Assembly (NCBI GenBank): GCA_030591505.1
Contig: JAUVAY010000007.1
Coordinates: 1-38,394, forward strand
Reading direction: 5' to 3'
From: Flavobacteriales bacterium
GTDB taxonomy: Bacteria; Bacteroidota; Bacteroidia; Flavobacteriales_D; JAHECK01
DNA length: 38,394 nucleotides
The translations under genes were made by a program, and so were the position numbers. The stretch's first letter is position 1. Every line of letters starts with the position of its first letter. Below the pieces are notes generated by a model, which saw only the letters and a program-made list of their open reading frames with translations, did not search any database and was not told the DNA's origin. Shown here piece after piece: positions 1 through 9,169 of this stretch.

Positions 1-290
1 CAATAAAACAACAATTTAAAGTTCACTGGCCAGCTCCGGGAACCCCTGCATTTGCATTACCAGTTTATGATCTTTATCGGGATCCTCGTGAAATGAAACC
101 TTTGAGTGTTAGTGGAATGTGGACTGTAGGATATTTTGAAGAAATGCTTCATCGTCATATGGCTTTTAAAAAGAAATTTCCAGATAGAGAAGAAACTGAA
201 GGGGCTCCTTATGAAGGGATTGCCAATCTTCGACCTGAGACAAAGGTATTTATAGAAGCTTACGAAAAACGCCAAAAACTACTAAAATAA
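1..290 (+). CDS. Sulfatase (arylsulfatase-like), C-terminal fragment
   Basis: The reading frame is open from base 3 to the TAA ending at 290, so this is the 3' end of a gene that starts outside the window. The ORF-track start at 93 is only an internal Met. About 95 residues are visible. They contain the segment PVYDLYRDPREMKPL, followed by a Trp/Phe/Met/Arg/His-rich stretch (FEEMLHRHMAFKKKFPDR). This resembles the C-terminal tail of type I sulfatases, where the last beta strand carries a 'LYDLxxDPxE' motif. The catalytic FGly and metal-binding half is upstream and cannot be checked. The family assignment rests on this tail alone. The next gene starts 29 bp downstream on the same strand and may be cotranscribed. 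Confidence 0.65.
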   Translation, partial: IKQQFKVHWPAPGTPAFALPVYDLYRDPREMKPLSVSGMWTVGYFEEMLHRHMAFKKKFPDREETEGAPYEGIANLRPETKVFIEAYEKRQKLLK

Positions 291-319
291 GGTTTAGATC
301 AATTAAATAGATAATTTAC

Positions 320-1411
320 ATGAATCACCATATTTTTTCGAAATTAATAGTTGCTCTAATCTTGCTAAGCTGTTTGGCATGCAAGCATGAAAAACAACAG
401 AAATCTAATGGCAATATATCCATAAATGTTGCTGGTTACAACTATGACCGTATTCGAGCCATTATGGATGGACGGGTTTCGATAGAAGGAGCGGATGTTA
501 ATTTTAATGTTGAAAACATTTATAATTTAAATAACCATGTTTTTGGACCTGAGAATACGTATGAGGTTACTGAAATGGGACTGATCCCATATATTACACA
601 ATATATTAATAATGATTTCAGGGAATATACATTGATTCCAGTTTTTATCTCACGCATATTCCGACATAGGAATGTGTTTGTAAGTGCTAACTCTGGAATA
701 GATAAGCCCGAAGATCTAATTGGTAAAAAAGTTGGTACACCCGGATACGGGATGAGCGCCAATACATGGATACGTGGTTTTTTATTAGATGAATATGGAG
801 TAAAAGCTGATGATTTTCAGTGGATTCAAACCACAAAAAGTTCTGATGGAGGGACACTTAATTCAGATCTGGGCAAATATTATTTTGGTGATGATTTTCC
901 ACTTGAAATAGGGCCTGAAGGAGTAGACGAGTCAGAATTGCTGCTTAGTGGACAATGTGATGCCTTAATCACTGCAATCACACCAAAAGCCTTTCTGGAT
1001 GGTAATCCAAAGATCAAACGTTTATTCCCCGATGTAAAAGCGGCTGAAATAGACTATTACAAAAAAACCCAATTATTCCCAATAATGCATGTAGTTGCCA
1101 TTCGAAATGATGTAATAAAAGAGAACCCGTGGTTACCAAAAGCAGTTTTTGAAATGTATAGTAAGGCAAAGCAAAAAGCATATGACGACATGGAAACTAC
1201 AACTTCCTTAAAAGTGACTCTACCGTGGGTGACACAGGAATTTGAAGACACTCGCAAACTTATGGGGGATAATTACTGGAAATATGGTATTGAGGCCAAC
1301 CGCAAAGAGCTTGAAGCAATTATGCGCTACGTTTATGAACAAGGTCTTGTAGAGCACCAAATTACCTTTGAAGAATTATTTGCTCCTTCTACACTTGAAC
1401 TTCAAGAATGA
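320..1411 (+). CDS. Substrate-binding-like lipoprotein (4,5-dihydroxyphthalate decarboxylase / NMT1-like periplasmic binding fold)
   Basis: This is a 363-residue protein with a lipoprotein signal: a hydrophobic N-terminus ends in LLSC, with Cys18 the likely lipidated residue and Cys21 an alternative. The mature part has features of the type 2 periplasmic-binding fold. These include an early 'RIRAIMDGRVSIEGADVNF' strand-helix, 'EMGLIPYI', and 'EDLIGKKVGTPGYGMSANTWIRG' before a lobe crossing. This last pattern is shared by ABC solute-binding proteins for sulfonates or aromatics and by proteins annotated as 4,5-dihydroxyphthalate decarboxylase. No permease or ATPase gene accompanies it. It lies 29 bp after a sulfatase fragment, so a role with sulfated or aromatic ligands is a guess from context. 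The fold is moderately supported; the ligand is unknown. Confidence 0.7.
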   Translation: MNHHIFSKLIVALILLSCLACKHEKQQKSNGNISINVAGYNYDRIRAIMDGRVSIEGADVNFNVENIYNLNNHVFGPENTYEVTEMGLIPYITQYINNDFREYTLIPVFISRIFRHRNVFVSANSGIDKPEDLIGKKVGTPGYGMSANTWIRGFLLDEYGVKADDFQWIQTTKSSDGGTLNSDLGKYYFGDDFPLEIGPEGVDESELLLSGQCDALITAITPKAFLDGNPKIKRLFPDVKAAEIDYYKKTQLFPIMHVVAIRNDVIKENPWLPKAVFEMYSKAKQKAYDDMETTTSLKVTLPWVTQEFEDTRKLMGDNYWKYGIEANRKELEAIMRYVYEQGLVEHQITFEELFAPSTLELQE

Positions 1412-1798
1412 ATATTCCGTTAATATTGATCTGGTTAATAGTATTTGTTTGCAATTGAGTTTTATATCTTGTTTGTTGCAGTCAAGTCTTCTTTCAGCTT
1501 GAATCGAACTCCTAATATCTACCAATTGATTTTCATTTAATACTTTTGAAGAAATACAATATTCAAAAGGAATATTTGAAAGACACATTGATATGAATAA
1601 AAACGCACACAACAAAAAATATAGTGCATTTGGCAGATACTACTCAATATGAAGGTGATAGAATTAAATAAACATAGTAGCAAATTGAAAAATAGGAACG
1701 TTGAAATACCAAACGCACCATATTCAAACCGTTAGAAGTAATTGGGTATGGTAAAGGCACATAGTTTACACTTTTTAACTTTAAACTAAAGCCATATT
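1412..1798. other. 387-bp intergenic stretch without a convincing gene
   Basis: Both strands carry only short ORFs. A minus-strand ORF ending near 1376 overlaps the 3' end of the lipoprotein gene and starts with TTG. A 28-codon ORF lies at about 1649-1735 on the plus strand. Neither shows a recognisable motif. The segment near 1700-1735 (AACGTTG ... AACCGTTAG) resembles junctions seen around small accessory genes, but I could not identify a repeat partner in this window. The stretch precedes an orphan antitoxin-like gene, which suits an accessory, turnover-prone spot. Confidence 0.4.
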
Positions 1799-2062
1799 AT
1801 GAATTCAGCAGAAATTAAAATTGATCTATTCAGGAAATTGGACTCTTTGAAAGGTAAAAGCTTGAAAGAAGCATATGGTATTTTAGTTAATTACATTAAT
1901 AGCAATAGTAACCCTAATGATTGGGATGGTTTGTCTGAGGAGCAAATCGAAGGGATTAAGCTTGGATTATCTCAACTGGAAAATGGGGAAGGCAGGGAAC
2001 ATAAAAATGTAATTTCTGACCTTAGAAAAAAGTACCTCAATGGCTTTAAAAAAGCTCATTAA
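1799..2062 (+). CDS. Antitoxin-like small protein, apparently without its toxin
   Basis: This is an 87-residue acidic, helical protein. Its N-terminal pattern (AEIKIDLFRKLDSLKGKSLKEAYGIL) followed by 'DWDGLSEEQIEGIKLGLSQLENGEGREHKNVISDLRKKY' resembles addiction-module antitoxins of Bacteroidota. In those proteins 'LSEEQxxGIxxAxxxLxxGxGxxHexVmxxxRkKy' precedes a RelE/ParE-type toxin gene. Here the gene is followed 17 bp later by a convergent gene and no toxin ORF is present. The C-terminus (LNGFKKAH) departs from the usual ending, which may reflect decay after loss of the toxin. The antitoxin call is from sequence pattern only. If right, it may be a solitary antitoxin or a leftover. Confidence 0.6.
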   Translation: MNSAEIKIDLFRKLDSLKGKSLKEAYGILVNYINSNSNPNDWDGLSEEQIEGIKLGLSQLENGEGREHKNVISDLRKKYLNGFKKAH

Positions 2063-2079
2063 TAACTCTTTATGATTAT

Positions 2080-2265
2080 CTATCCTGCCTGCATATCCTC
2101 AGCTCCCGGTAGCATTCCAGAAAGTTTTCCAGGTTCGTGTATTAAAATAGGAATATGCTGTGGACAAATCCAATAGCTCTTTTTCATATAGCTTAATTGT
2201 ACCAATGGTACTTGTTCATCATCTCTTTTGCAGAACACACAGCTTTTTTCCTTATCATTATTCAT
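2080..2265 (-). CDS. Small Cys/His-rich protein, possible zinc-binding, function unknown
   Basis: The protein is about 61 residues from the ATG at 2265; the ORF-track start at 2271 is a TTG two codons earlier. It has CxxC near the N-terminus (SCVFCKRDD) and then 'SYWICPQHIPILIHEPGKLSGMLPGAED', with a CPQH pair that could complete a C-C-C-H metal site. The arrangement is reminiscent of short conserved hypothetical proteins with a 'YWICPQHLPILIHxPxxLxGxLPGA' tail. No enzyme motif is visible. It converges on the antitoxin-like gene and lies downstream of the LytTR regulator on the same strand, about 66 bp from its stop. The gene is credible because the pattern looks conserved; its function is unknown. 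Confidence 0.6.
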   Translation of the reverse strand: MNNDKEKSCVFCKRDDEQVPLVQLSYMKKSYWICPQHIPILIHEPGKLSGMLPGAEDMQAG

Positions 2266-2331
2266 TTTCAAGTTGTTTAAAGTAAGTGGGAATCTAGATT
2301 CGATTCATATCGAATGCTAAGGTAAAAATAA

Positions 2332-3084
2332 TCAATTACTCAACGATTCTTGAACTTTCTTCTTATAACTTCTACTTATTGGTAGGTCTACTTCATTTAT
2401 ATTTAGACTATCACGATTGAAAGATGATATTTTGTTTTTATTAACGATAAACGATTGGTGAATTCTAATGAAATTCTGTGGGAGTCGTTCTGCTAAATGA
2501 CTTATTTTTTCTTTTGTTTCTATGGGATTAGCATGATCAGAAACAATTTTCACATAATCTCCCAAACTCTCTAAATACAAAATGGAAGTGAGAGGAATCT
2601 GCTTATTCTTTCTATTTTCCTTTACAAGAAGATTTACTTGTGTGGTTTTTTTTAATTCACTTTCTACTTTGGCTAATTCCCCTTCTCCTTTAAAGTAGAA
2701 TCTGACCAAGCGTATAAATGCCAATCCCAATACAACAAAATATAAGGTAATGGTCAATACGAATATATCGGTAGTTACCGGATTCATATTAGCGTAATCG
2801 TATTCTGCCAAGATTATTAAAGCAGCTGTGATCACCATCATTTCAAGATTTAGCGATACGATCAATAGGTAAACACAATAGAGAAAAAAGCTGAAGTACT
2901 TTTTTGTAAATAAATACTTTGGGACTAAGAAATAATTAAAAAAGTAGCTTGTACCAATTAAAACAGGTATCAGCATACTTACGAAATAGAATGAGGTTGC
3001 ATAACTATGATAGGACTTTCCAAAAATGAGGGTAAGCAAGATCACTATGAATACCCAAAATGCTACATGTCTTCCAACTTTCAT
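2332..3084 (-). CDS. Membrane-anchored LytTR-family DNA-binding regulator
   Basis: This 250-residue protein has an N-terminal half of about four hydrophobic segments (roughly residues 8-25, 30-55, 66-95 and 103-127). A short charged linker follows (FKGEGELAKVESELKK), then a C-terminal LytTR domain from about residue 155. LytTR hallmarks are 'ILYLESLGDYVKIV', 'ETKEKISHLAERLPQNFIRIHQSFIVNKNKI' and 'LPISRSYKKKVQ'. There is no phosphoacceptor receiver domain and no kinase domain. The membrane part therefore replaces the usual input, and the protein may sense a membrane or ligand signal directly. The start is ATG. It is divergent from the ExbB-like gene at 3223, with 138 bp between them, which makes that gene the most obvious candidate target or partner (inference). 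Confidence 0.85.
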   Translation of the reverse strand: MKVGRHVAFWVFIVILLTLIFGKSYHSYATSFYFVSMLIPVLIGTSYFFNYFLVPKYLFTKKYFSFFLYCVYLLIVSLNLEMMVITAALIILAEYDYANMNPVTTDIFVLTITLYFVVLGLAFIRLVRFYFKGEGELAKVESELKKTTQVNLLVKENRKNKQIPLTSILYLESLGDYVKIVSDHANPIETKEKISHLAERLPQNFIRIHQSFIVNKNKISSFNRDSLNINEVDLPISRSYKKKVQESLSN

Positions 3085-3159
3085 TCGGCTAATTTGAGTA
3101 AAAATATGTATTCAGCTAAAAAATGTCGTTAAATAACCGGTTTAGCAACGGATTCTACC

Positions 3160-3197
3160 TTGATATCAGTCTTCCTCCGATCTACATTTGATCAAAT
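3160..3197 (+). promoter_or_regulatory. Candidate Bacteroidota promoter with overlapping palindrome upstream of the ExbB-like gene
   Basis: TACATTTG at 3183-3190 matches the TAnnTTTG -7 consensus of Bacteroidota sigma factors. A TTG at 3160-3162 is spaced 20 bp upstream, close to the expected -33 position. The perfect 12-bp palindrome ATTTGATCAAAT (3186-3197) overlaps the -7 element and could be an operator, for example for the divergently encoded LytTR protein. Only the sequence match is seen; no start site is known. Confidence 0.45.
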
Positions 3198-3222
3198 TAT
3201 GTTTAACTAAATTTACAAAACG

Positions 3223-3588
3223 ATGATGGATCTTTTTAACATGGGTGGAAGCCTTTTTATGGGAGTGCTGACACTTCTTTTTCTTCTAATAATAGTAATT
3301 TCTGTTAGAAACGCGGTAATACTACTTAATAGCAATCCAGTTTCTATACGTCAACTAAGTATGATGAAGTCGATTGGCTTATTCGCATTGGTATTCGGTA
3401 TTCTGGGACAACTGATCGGCTTATATTCCGCTTTTGAAATGATAGAACAAGTAGGTTCGATATCGCAAGGAATGCTTGCGGGTGGTTTAAAAGTGAGTTC
3501 GATCACGACGATTTATGGCTTAATTATTTACCTATTTTCCTTTCTACTATTCTTTGGTGAAAGTGCCTGGAATCGAAGGCTTGAATAA
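3223..3588 (+). CDS. Minimal MotA/TolQ/ExbB-like membrane protein
   Basis: This 121-residue protein has three predicted membrane helices (about 8-30, 48-72 and 90-112). The second and third contain 'MMKSIGLFALVFGILGQLIGL' and 'LKVSSITTIYGLIIYLFSFLLF'. The spacing and Gly-rich pore-helix pattern match the conserved core of TolQ/ExbB proton-channel proteins. The large cytoplasmic loop and long N-terminus of full-length ExbB (over 220 residues) are missing, and no ExbD/TolR gene is adjacent. Start is ATG 3223, or ATG 3226 one codon later. The gene is divergent from the LytTR regulator. Possible roles are a small ion channel or a regulated membrane stressor. The family call is moderate; the function is unknown. 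Confidence 0.65.
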   Translation: MMDLFNMGGSLFMGVLTLLFLLIIVISVRNAVILLNSNPVSIRQLSMMKSIGLFALVFGILGQLIGLYSAFEMIEQVGSISQGMLAGGLKVSSITTIYGLIIYLFSFLLFFGESAWNRRLE

Positions 3589-3659
3589 GCCGATTTCTAT
3601 TTCCATTTTCCTAATAAAATAATTCTGCTGTTTTACAAAGAAAACTCCTTTCCTTGCTG

Positions 3660-3667
3660 TATTTTTG
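3660..3667 (+). promoter_or_regulatory. Candidate -7 promoter element for isocitrate dehydrogenase
   Basis: TATTTTTG matches TAnnTTTG and lies 68 bp upstream of the preferred ATG (3736). No clear TTG is visible at the -33 position. With a start site near 3674 the leader would be about 60 nt. The GTG at 3694 would then have only a very short leader, which weakly favours the ATG start. Confidence 0.35.
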
Positions 3668-3690
3668 TAAGCCTTTTTGATATGCTTTAA

Positions 3691-5958
<2,268 letters not shown>

Positions 5959-5980
5959 TAGTAAAGATTTATTTCTATTT

Positions 5981-6117
5981 TCCGCAGATAACGCTGATTT
6001 TAATGTTTGAGTAGTTTTTTAATTAATGAACATTTACTATTCTGAATTTACCAAATGCTTTTTCATTTGTAAGTGATGCATTTTTATGATGCTCACAATC
6101 TGCGATTATCTGCGAGA
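5981..6117. repeat. Imperfect inverted repeat in the idh downstream region
   Basis: The left arm near 5981-5999 (CCGCAGATAACGCTGATT) pairs imperfectly with the right arm near 6097-6117 (AATCTGCGATTATCTGCGAG), with about 97 bp between them. The arm sequence is of the 'ATCTGCG..ATCTGCGAGA' type that recurs between genes in Bacteroidota genomes. It falls in a 270-bp region with no gene. It is probably an interspersed palindromic element, and may also act as a transcript 3' end for idh. Confidence 0.5.
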
Positions 6118-6228
6118 TCTTCGGGACAAATATTTTAATTAAAATTTAGCACAGTAGTTGTTAAGACAATAACATATTTAAATTCTAGTCGTACTAAAAG
6201 AGTGTTTGAGTTTGAAAAAGACTAATTA

Positions 6229-6693
6229 ATGAAGAGAATTATACTATTGATTTTAATAATTTTCACAGGGGTCACTACATTAAGTGCACAAAGTTCTGTT
6301 GAAAGAAAATTTGAGAAATTCATTAGATCAAGCACCCAAGGAAATGGTAAGATAGAATTCGAAAGCATTTGTTTTATTGATTCCTCTTATACATTTAACG
6401 AGTATACTGAAGAATTCAAATTAATTCTGACAACCTTGAATAATGAACTTTCAAAAAGTAAAGACTATCAAATAGAGCGTAATCGAAAGTTTATAACTGC
6501 ATCATTTACAGCGCTTGTTTATAATGAGATCGGTAAAGAGATCGGTATAAGATCGTACCGAATAGAGTTTATTAAAAAACGAAAGACTTTTGAAATTTTA
6601 GGGGTAACCGTAAACCATACTAATCAATGGAAAAAAGCGGAAGGTTGCTGGAAGAAGGTAAGGAAATTAAAAGAACCCGATTATAAATCCTAA
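6229..6693 (+). CDS. Secreted protein of unknown function
   Basis: This 154-residue protein has a clear Sec signal peptide: MKR, a hydrophobic run LLILIIFTGVTTL, then SAQ as the likely cleavage site around residue 20. The mature part is rich in Lys, Glu and Ile and contains 'ITASFTALVYNEIGKEIGIRSYRIEFIKKRKTFEILGVTVN'. This looks like a small alpha+beta domain, possibly of the NTF2-like or DUF4783-like sort, but I do not recognise it. Two Cys residues are present in the mature chain. It is flanked by a convergent desaturase gene and by the palindrome region after idh. It is probably periplasmic or outer-membrane-associated. Confidence 0.7.
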   Translation: MKRIILLILIIFTGVTTLSAQSSVERKFEKFIRSSTQGNGKIEFESICFIDSSYTFNEYTEEFKLILTTLNNELSKSKDYQIERNRKFITASFTALVYNEIGKEIGIRSYRIEFIKKRKTFEILGVTVNHTNQWKKAEGCWKKVRKLKEPDYKS

Positions 6694-6730
6694 TTTTTGA
6701 GTATTTCAACTTTGAGCTTCTAACTCATCT

Positions 6731-7465
6731 CTAATTAACCTTTTTCAACTTTATCACTCCAAATTTATCCATTACCAACATGATGATATAGGTTGGATCG
6801 ATCTCATGCCAGCGAACGCCTCCAAAATTAGCGCTATTACCGTTTTTATGGTGGTTGTTATGATAACTTTCACCAAGCATTAAAAAGTCGAAGGGGAGTA
6901 AATTTTTTGAAGTATCTTTTAGTTTGAAATTTACATATCCATAAACATGTGCAAACCAGTTAATTATCGCTCCGTGAATCGGGGCCATTAAGAATGCAAC
7001 AGGTAGTAAAAACCATTGCCACCATGCAGTCGTGAATTCTACAAAGAATAAAGTGTACGCTATTCCCCATCCCAACCTTGAAACCCATGAGCTGGCAAAA
7101 CGATCAAAAGCTGCCCATTGAGGAACATTGTCTGTAAATTGTTTATCTACTTCGATTTGCTTTTTATTAATAGACTGATAAACTGATTTCGTGCGCCACA
7201 TCATTGCAAATACATTCTCATCATACTTAGGTGAATGAGGATCCTTTTCTGTATCTGCATAGGCATGATGCATTCTGTGCATAACACCATATCCATAAGC
7301 ACTTAGATAGTTTGGTCCTTGAAATAGCCACGTAAATATAAAAGCTAGTTTCTCAAAAAATGGCGACATAGTATATGTTTGGTGGGCCGCATAGCGATGA
7401 AGAAAAAATGTTTGAAAAAACAAACCTCCATACCATAAAATGATAATAAAAAGTAAAATGATCAT
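6731..7465 (-). CDS. Membrane fatty-acid (acyl-CoA/acyl-lipid) delta-9-type desaturase
   Basis: This is a di-iron desaturase that inserts a cis double bond into acyl chains and would adjust membrane fluidity. All three His boxes are present: HRYAAH (HX4H, residues 23-28), HRMHH (HX2HH, 63-67) and HNNHH (HX2HH, about 204-208). The context 'DTEKDPHSP' after the second box and 'GESYHNNHHKN' around the third are typical of the delta-9/SCD-like family. Membrane helices surround the boxes. At 244 residues it is at the short end of the family, with little N-terminal extension before the first box. The start is ATG. It forms its own unit. The promoter region carries a strong inverted repeat, so regulation by a lipid- or temperature-linked repressor is plausible. 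Confidence 0.93.
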   Translation of the reverse strand: MIILLFIIILWYGGLFFQTFFLHRYAAHQTYTMSPFFEKLAFIFTWLFQGPNYLSAYGYGVMHRMHHAYADTEKDPHSPKYDENVFAMMWRTKSVYQSINKKQIEVDKQFTDNVPQWAAFDRFASSWVSRLGWGIAYTLFFVEFTTAWWQWFLLPVAFLMAPIHGAIINWFAHVYGYVNFKLKDTSKNLLPFDFLMLGESYHNNHHKNGNSANFGGVRWHEIDPTYIIMLVMDKFGVIKLKKVN

Positions 7466-7493
7466 GATTATATATCCAATAATTACCTTGTTT

Positions 7494-7524
7494 CTAATAT
7501 ATTAAATAGGGTCAAATATATTAG
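7494..7524 (-). promoter_or_regulatory. Candidate operator and -7 box upstream of the desaturase
   Basis: A perfect 10-bp inverted repeat (CTAATATATT at 7494-7503 and AATATATTAG at 7515-7524, 11-nt spacer) lies about 30-60 bp upstream of the desaturase ATG. On the minus strand TATATTTG (7520-7513) matches the TAnnTTTG -7 consensus and lies inside the right arm. The geometry, a palindrome over the promoter, is what a repressor site would look like. No regulator gene is adjacent. Confidence 0.4.
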
Positions 7525-7601
7525 ATATTTAATCATATAATAGACTTCCTAGCAATCATTTATAATGAATTTATCAAGACTTGATTTTACCGTTATTTCA
7601 T

Positions 7602-8021
7602 TTAATCTAAAAGAATTATCTCAAGTTCAAAATAGTTGCCGTCATAGTAAAATTGCGACTCTTCGAATCTGGGAGCACGGAAATTAGGGTTTAAGTTGTT
7701 AGAAAAACCGTAAGGTTCTTTCGGTATTCCAAAAAAAATAAAATCCATCTCACCATTTGAATTCAAATCATGCATTATGCTTATGGCATAGTTCCCCTTT
7801 GGAATAGTATCGATCACAATCAACATAGCAAGGCTATCTACTTTTTTAAGTATGAAAATGTATTGTTCTGTAAGACTTAAGAACACTTCTGGGTCATCAT
7901 ATATTCCGATATGAAGATCTCCCTGAATACTTGTGATATTATTGATCTTTATCACGAGTTGAGCATTTGACTTAGCGCTTATCGCAACAATAAATAACAA
8001 AATAATAAAAATCTTTTTCAT
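7602..8021 (-). CDS. DUF2141 family secreted protein
   Basis: This 139-residue protein has a signal peptide (MKKIFIILLFIVAISAKSNAQ) followed by a compact beta-rich domain. Hallmarks of DUF2141 are the N-terminal 'VIKINNITSIQGDLHIGIYDDPEVFL', the 'IPKGNYAISIMHDLNSNGEMDFIFFGIPKEPYGFSNN' block, and the closing 'FRAPRFEESQFYYDG'. The Asp/Asn-rich 'HDLNSNGEMD' segment could bind calcium. Biochemical function is unknown; family members are exported. It starts 15 bp after the stop of the DUF3810 gene on the same strand, so the two are probably cotranscribed. Confidence 0.88.
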   Translation of the reverse strand: MKKIFIILLFIVAISAKSNAQLVIKINNITSIQGDLHIGIYDDPEVFLSLTEQYIFILKKVDSLAMLIVIDTIPKGNYAISIMHDLNSNGEMDFIFFGIPKEPYGFSNNLNPNFRAPRFEESQFYYDGNYFELEIILLD

Positions 8022-8036
8022 TAAATTCCTCCAATT

Positions 8037-9053
8037 CTAAATCTCACTCTTCCAGGCAAAGACATACTCGCTTAATCGATGATAATCCCCAATTCCTTCC
8101 TGGTTTTGAAGCTTTAAATACCGGTCGATCATCTCGTCAGACATTTCACTAATTGGACCGCTATATTCCTCGTAACGCTCTTTACGATCATGAATATGTT
8201 TTTGCATTGTTGGTGTAAACAACGATATCATATTTTCAAATGTATCCTTATCTCTAATTTTATAATAGAATAAGAGTTCATATAATAAATGCATTTGAGC
8301 CGAATACCTGACACTTTCATTTTCATTCGACATACAAATAATATAGGCCAGGAAATCAGCTTCATGCTCTGGTGCAACTCCTGCGGCGTGACACCATTCA
8401 TGCGCAATGGTAAATGGACGATCGATCGGGCCTAATTTAATTTCATATTGAGCCTGCCCTGTATAAGGGAAGTACATTCCAAGAATTCCCATGCGAAGAA
8501 AAATTCCTTCGGGATGAACAGGAACTGGTTTCACCTTACTTTTATATAAAAAGGGGTATTGTTCTGCTAATTGAATGCAAGATTTTAGTAAAGAGTTATC
8601 ATAATCCGTGTTTTCACCTTTGTCAAAAGAATCGCTGAGTTCAATACAGGATTCTAGTGTTCTCATCGTTAAAACCAAATGGGTTGAATCATCAACATTT
8701 GAGAATTCGATATCAAGTTTATCATTATCAACTAAAGGCGTGCGGTAATAATTAAAGCCCCAAAGCCAATAAAACAATACAATGAGGAAGAATAGAAATT
8801 TAACTCCTTTAATAAATCCCTTTTTAATTATGGATTGAATTAATATGAATAAACTTATAATAATAAAGGCCCAGGCAATACTTTGATCGAAAAAATCGGC
8901 AACCCGATCCAAAAACAATCTAAAAAATGGATAGATTATTCCGCCATAAATAGCCTCCCCAAGCGTTGGATAGACAAAAAAGAAAAGACCGCTAAAGATT
9001 GTTATAAGAACAAAAATTATCCATGAAATATGTTTTCTTAATTGCTGATTCAC
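8037..9053 (-). CDS. DUF3810 family membrane protein with a metallopeptidase-like motif
   Basis: This is a 338-residue protein. Two or three N-terminal membrane segments (about 10-32, 55-76 and 80-97) are followed by an extracytoplasmic or cytoplasmic domain. That domain contains 'FTIAHEWCHAAGVAPEHEADFLAYI'. HEWCH is an HExxH zinc-protease motif, and the downstream EHEAD supplies further acidic and His ligands, as in gluzincin-like families. Upstream 'GIFLRMGILGMYFPYTGQAQYEI' matches the DUF3810 consensus. The start codon is GTG, with no better ATG nearby. It is first in a two-gene unit with DUF2141. A membrane protease is the likely activity by motif; no substrate is known. Confidence 0.85.
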   Translation of the reverse strand: MNQQLRKHISWIIFVLITIFSGLFFFVYPTLGEAIYGGIIYPFFRLFLDRVADFFDQSIAWAFIIISLFILIQSIIKKGFIKGVKFLFFLIVLFYWLWGFNYYRTPLVDNDKLDIEFSNVDDSTHLVLTMRTLESCIELSDSFDKGENTDYDNSLLKSCIQLAEQYPFLYKSKVKPVPVHPEGIFLRMGILGMYFPYTGQAQYEIKLGPIDRPFTIAHEWCHAAGVAPEHEADFLAYIICMSNENESVRYSAQMHLLYELLFYYKIRDKDTFENMISLFTPTMQKHIHDRKERYEEYSGPISEMSDEMIDRYLKLQNQEGIGDYHRLSEYVFAWKSEI

Positions 9054-9128
9054 AGGGTTTATTTTAAAATTAAATATAGGTCATTGTATATTATATTTTT
9101 TATAAATAATGGTAATTATTTAATTGCC

Positions 9129-9136
9129 TACTTTTG
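9129..9136 (+). promoter_or_regulatory. Candidate -7 promoter element for the DEAD-box helicase
   Basis: TACTTTTG matches TAnnTTTG and lies 34 bp before the helicase ATG. No TTG is seen 19-21 bp upstream. The leader would be about 25 nt. Confidence 0.35.
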
Positions 9137-9169
9137 CGCGATTGAGATACACTTTGCTTCAACATCACT

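Noticed and set aside
1376-1615. Minus-strand ORF of 79 codons
   Set aside because: It overlaps the lipoprotein 3' end, starts with TTG, shows no domain, and the signal-like N-terminus is weak. A decayed fragment is possible but not supportable.
1649-1735. 28-codon plus-strand ORF in the gap before the antitoxin-like gene
   Set aside because: Too short, with no motif or ribosome site; treated as chance.
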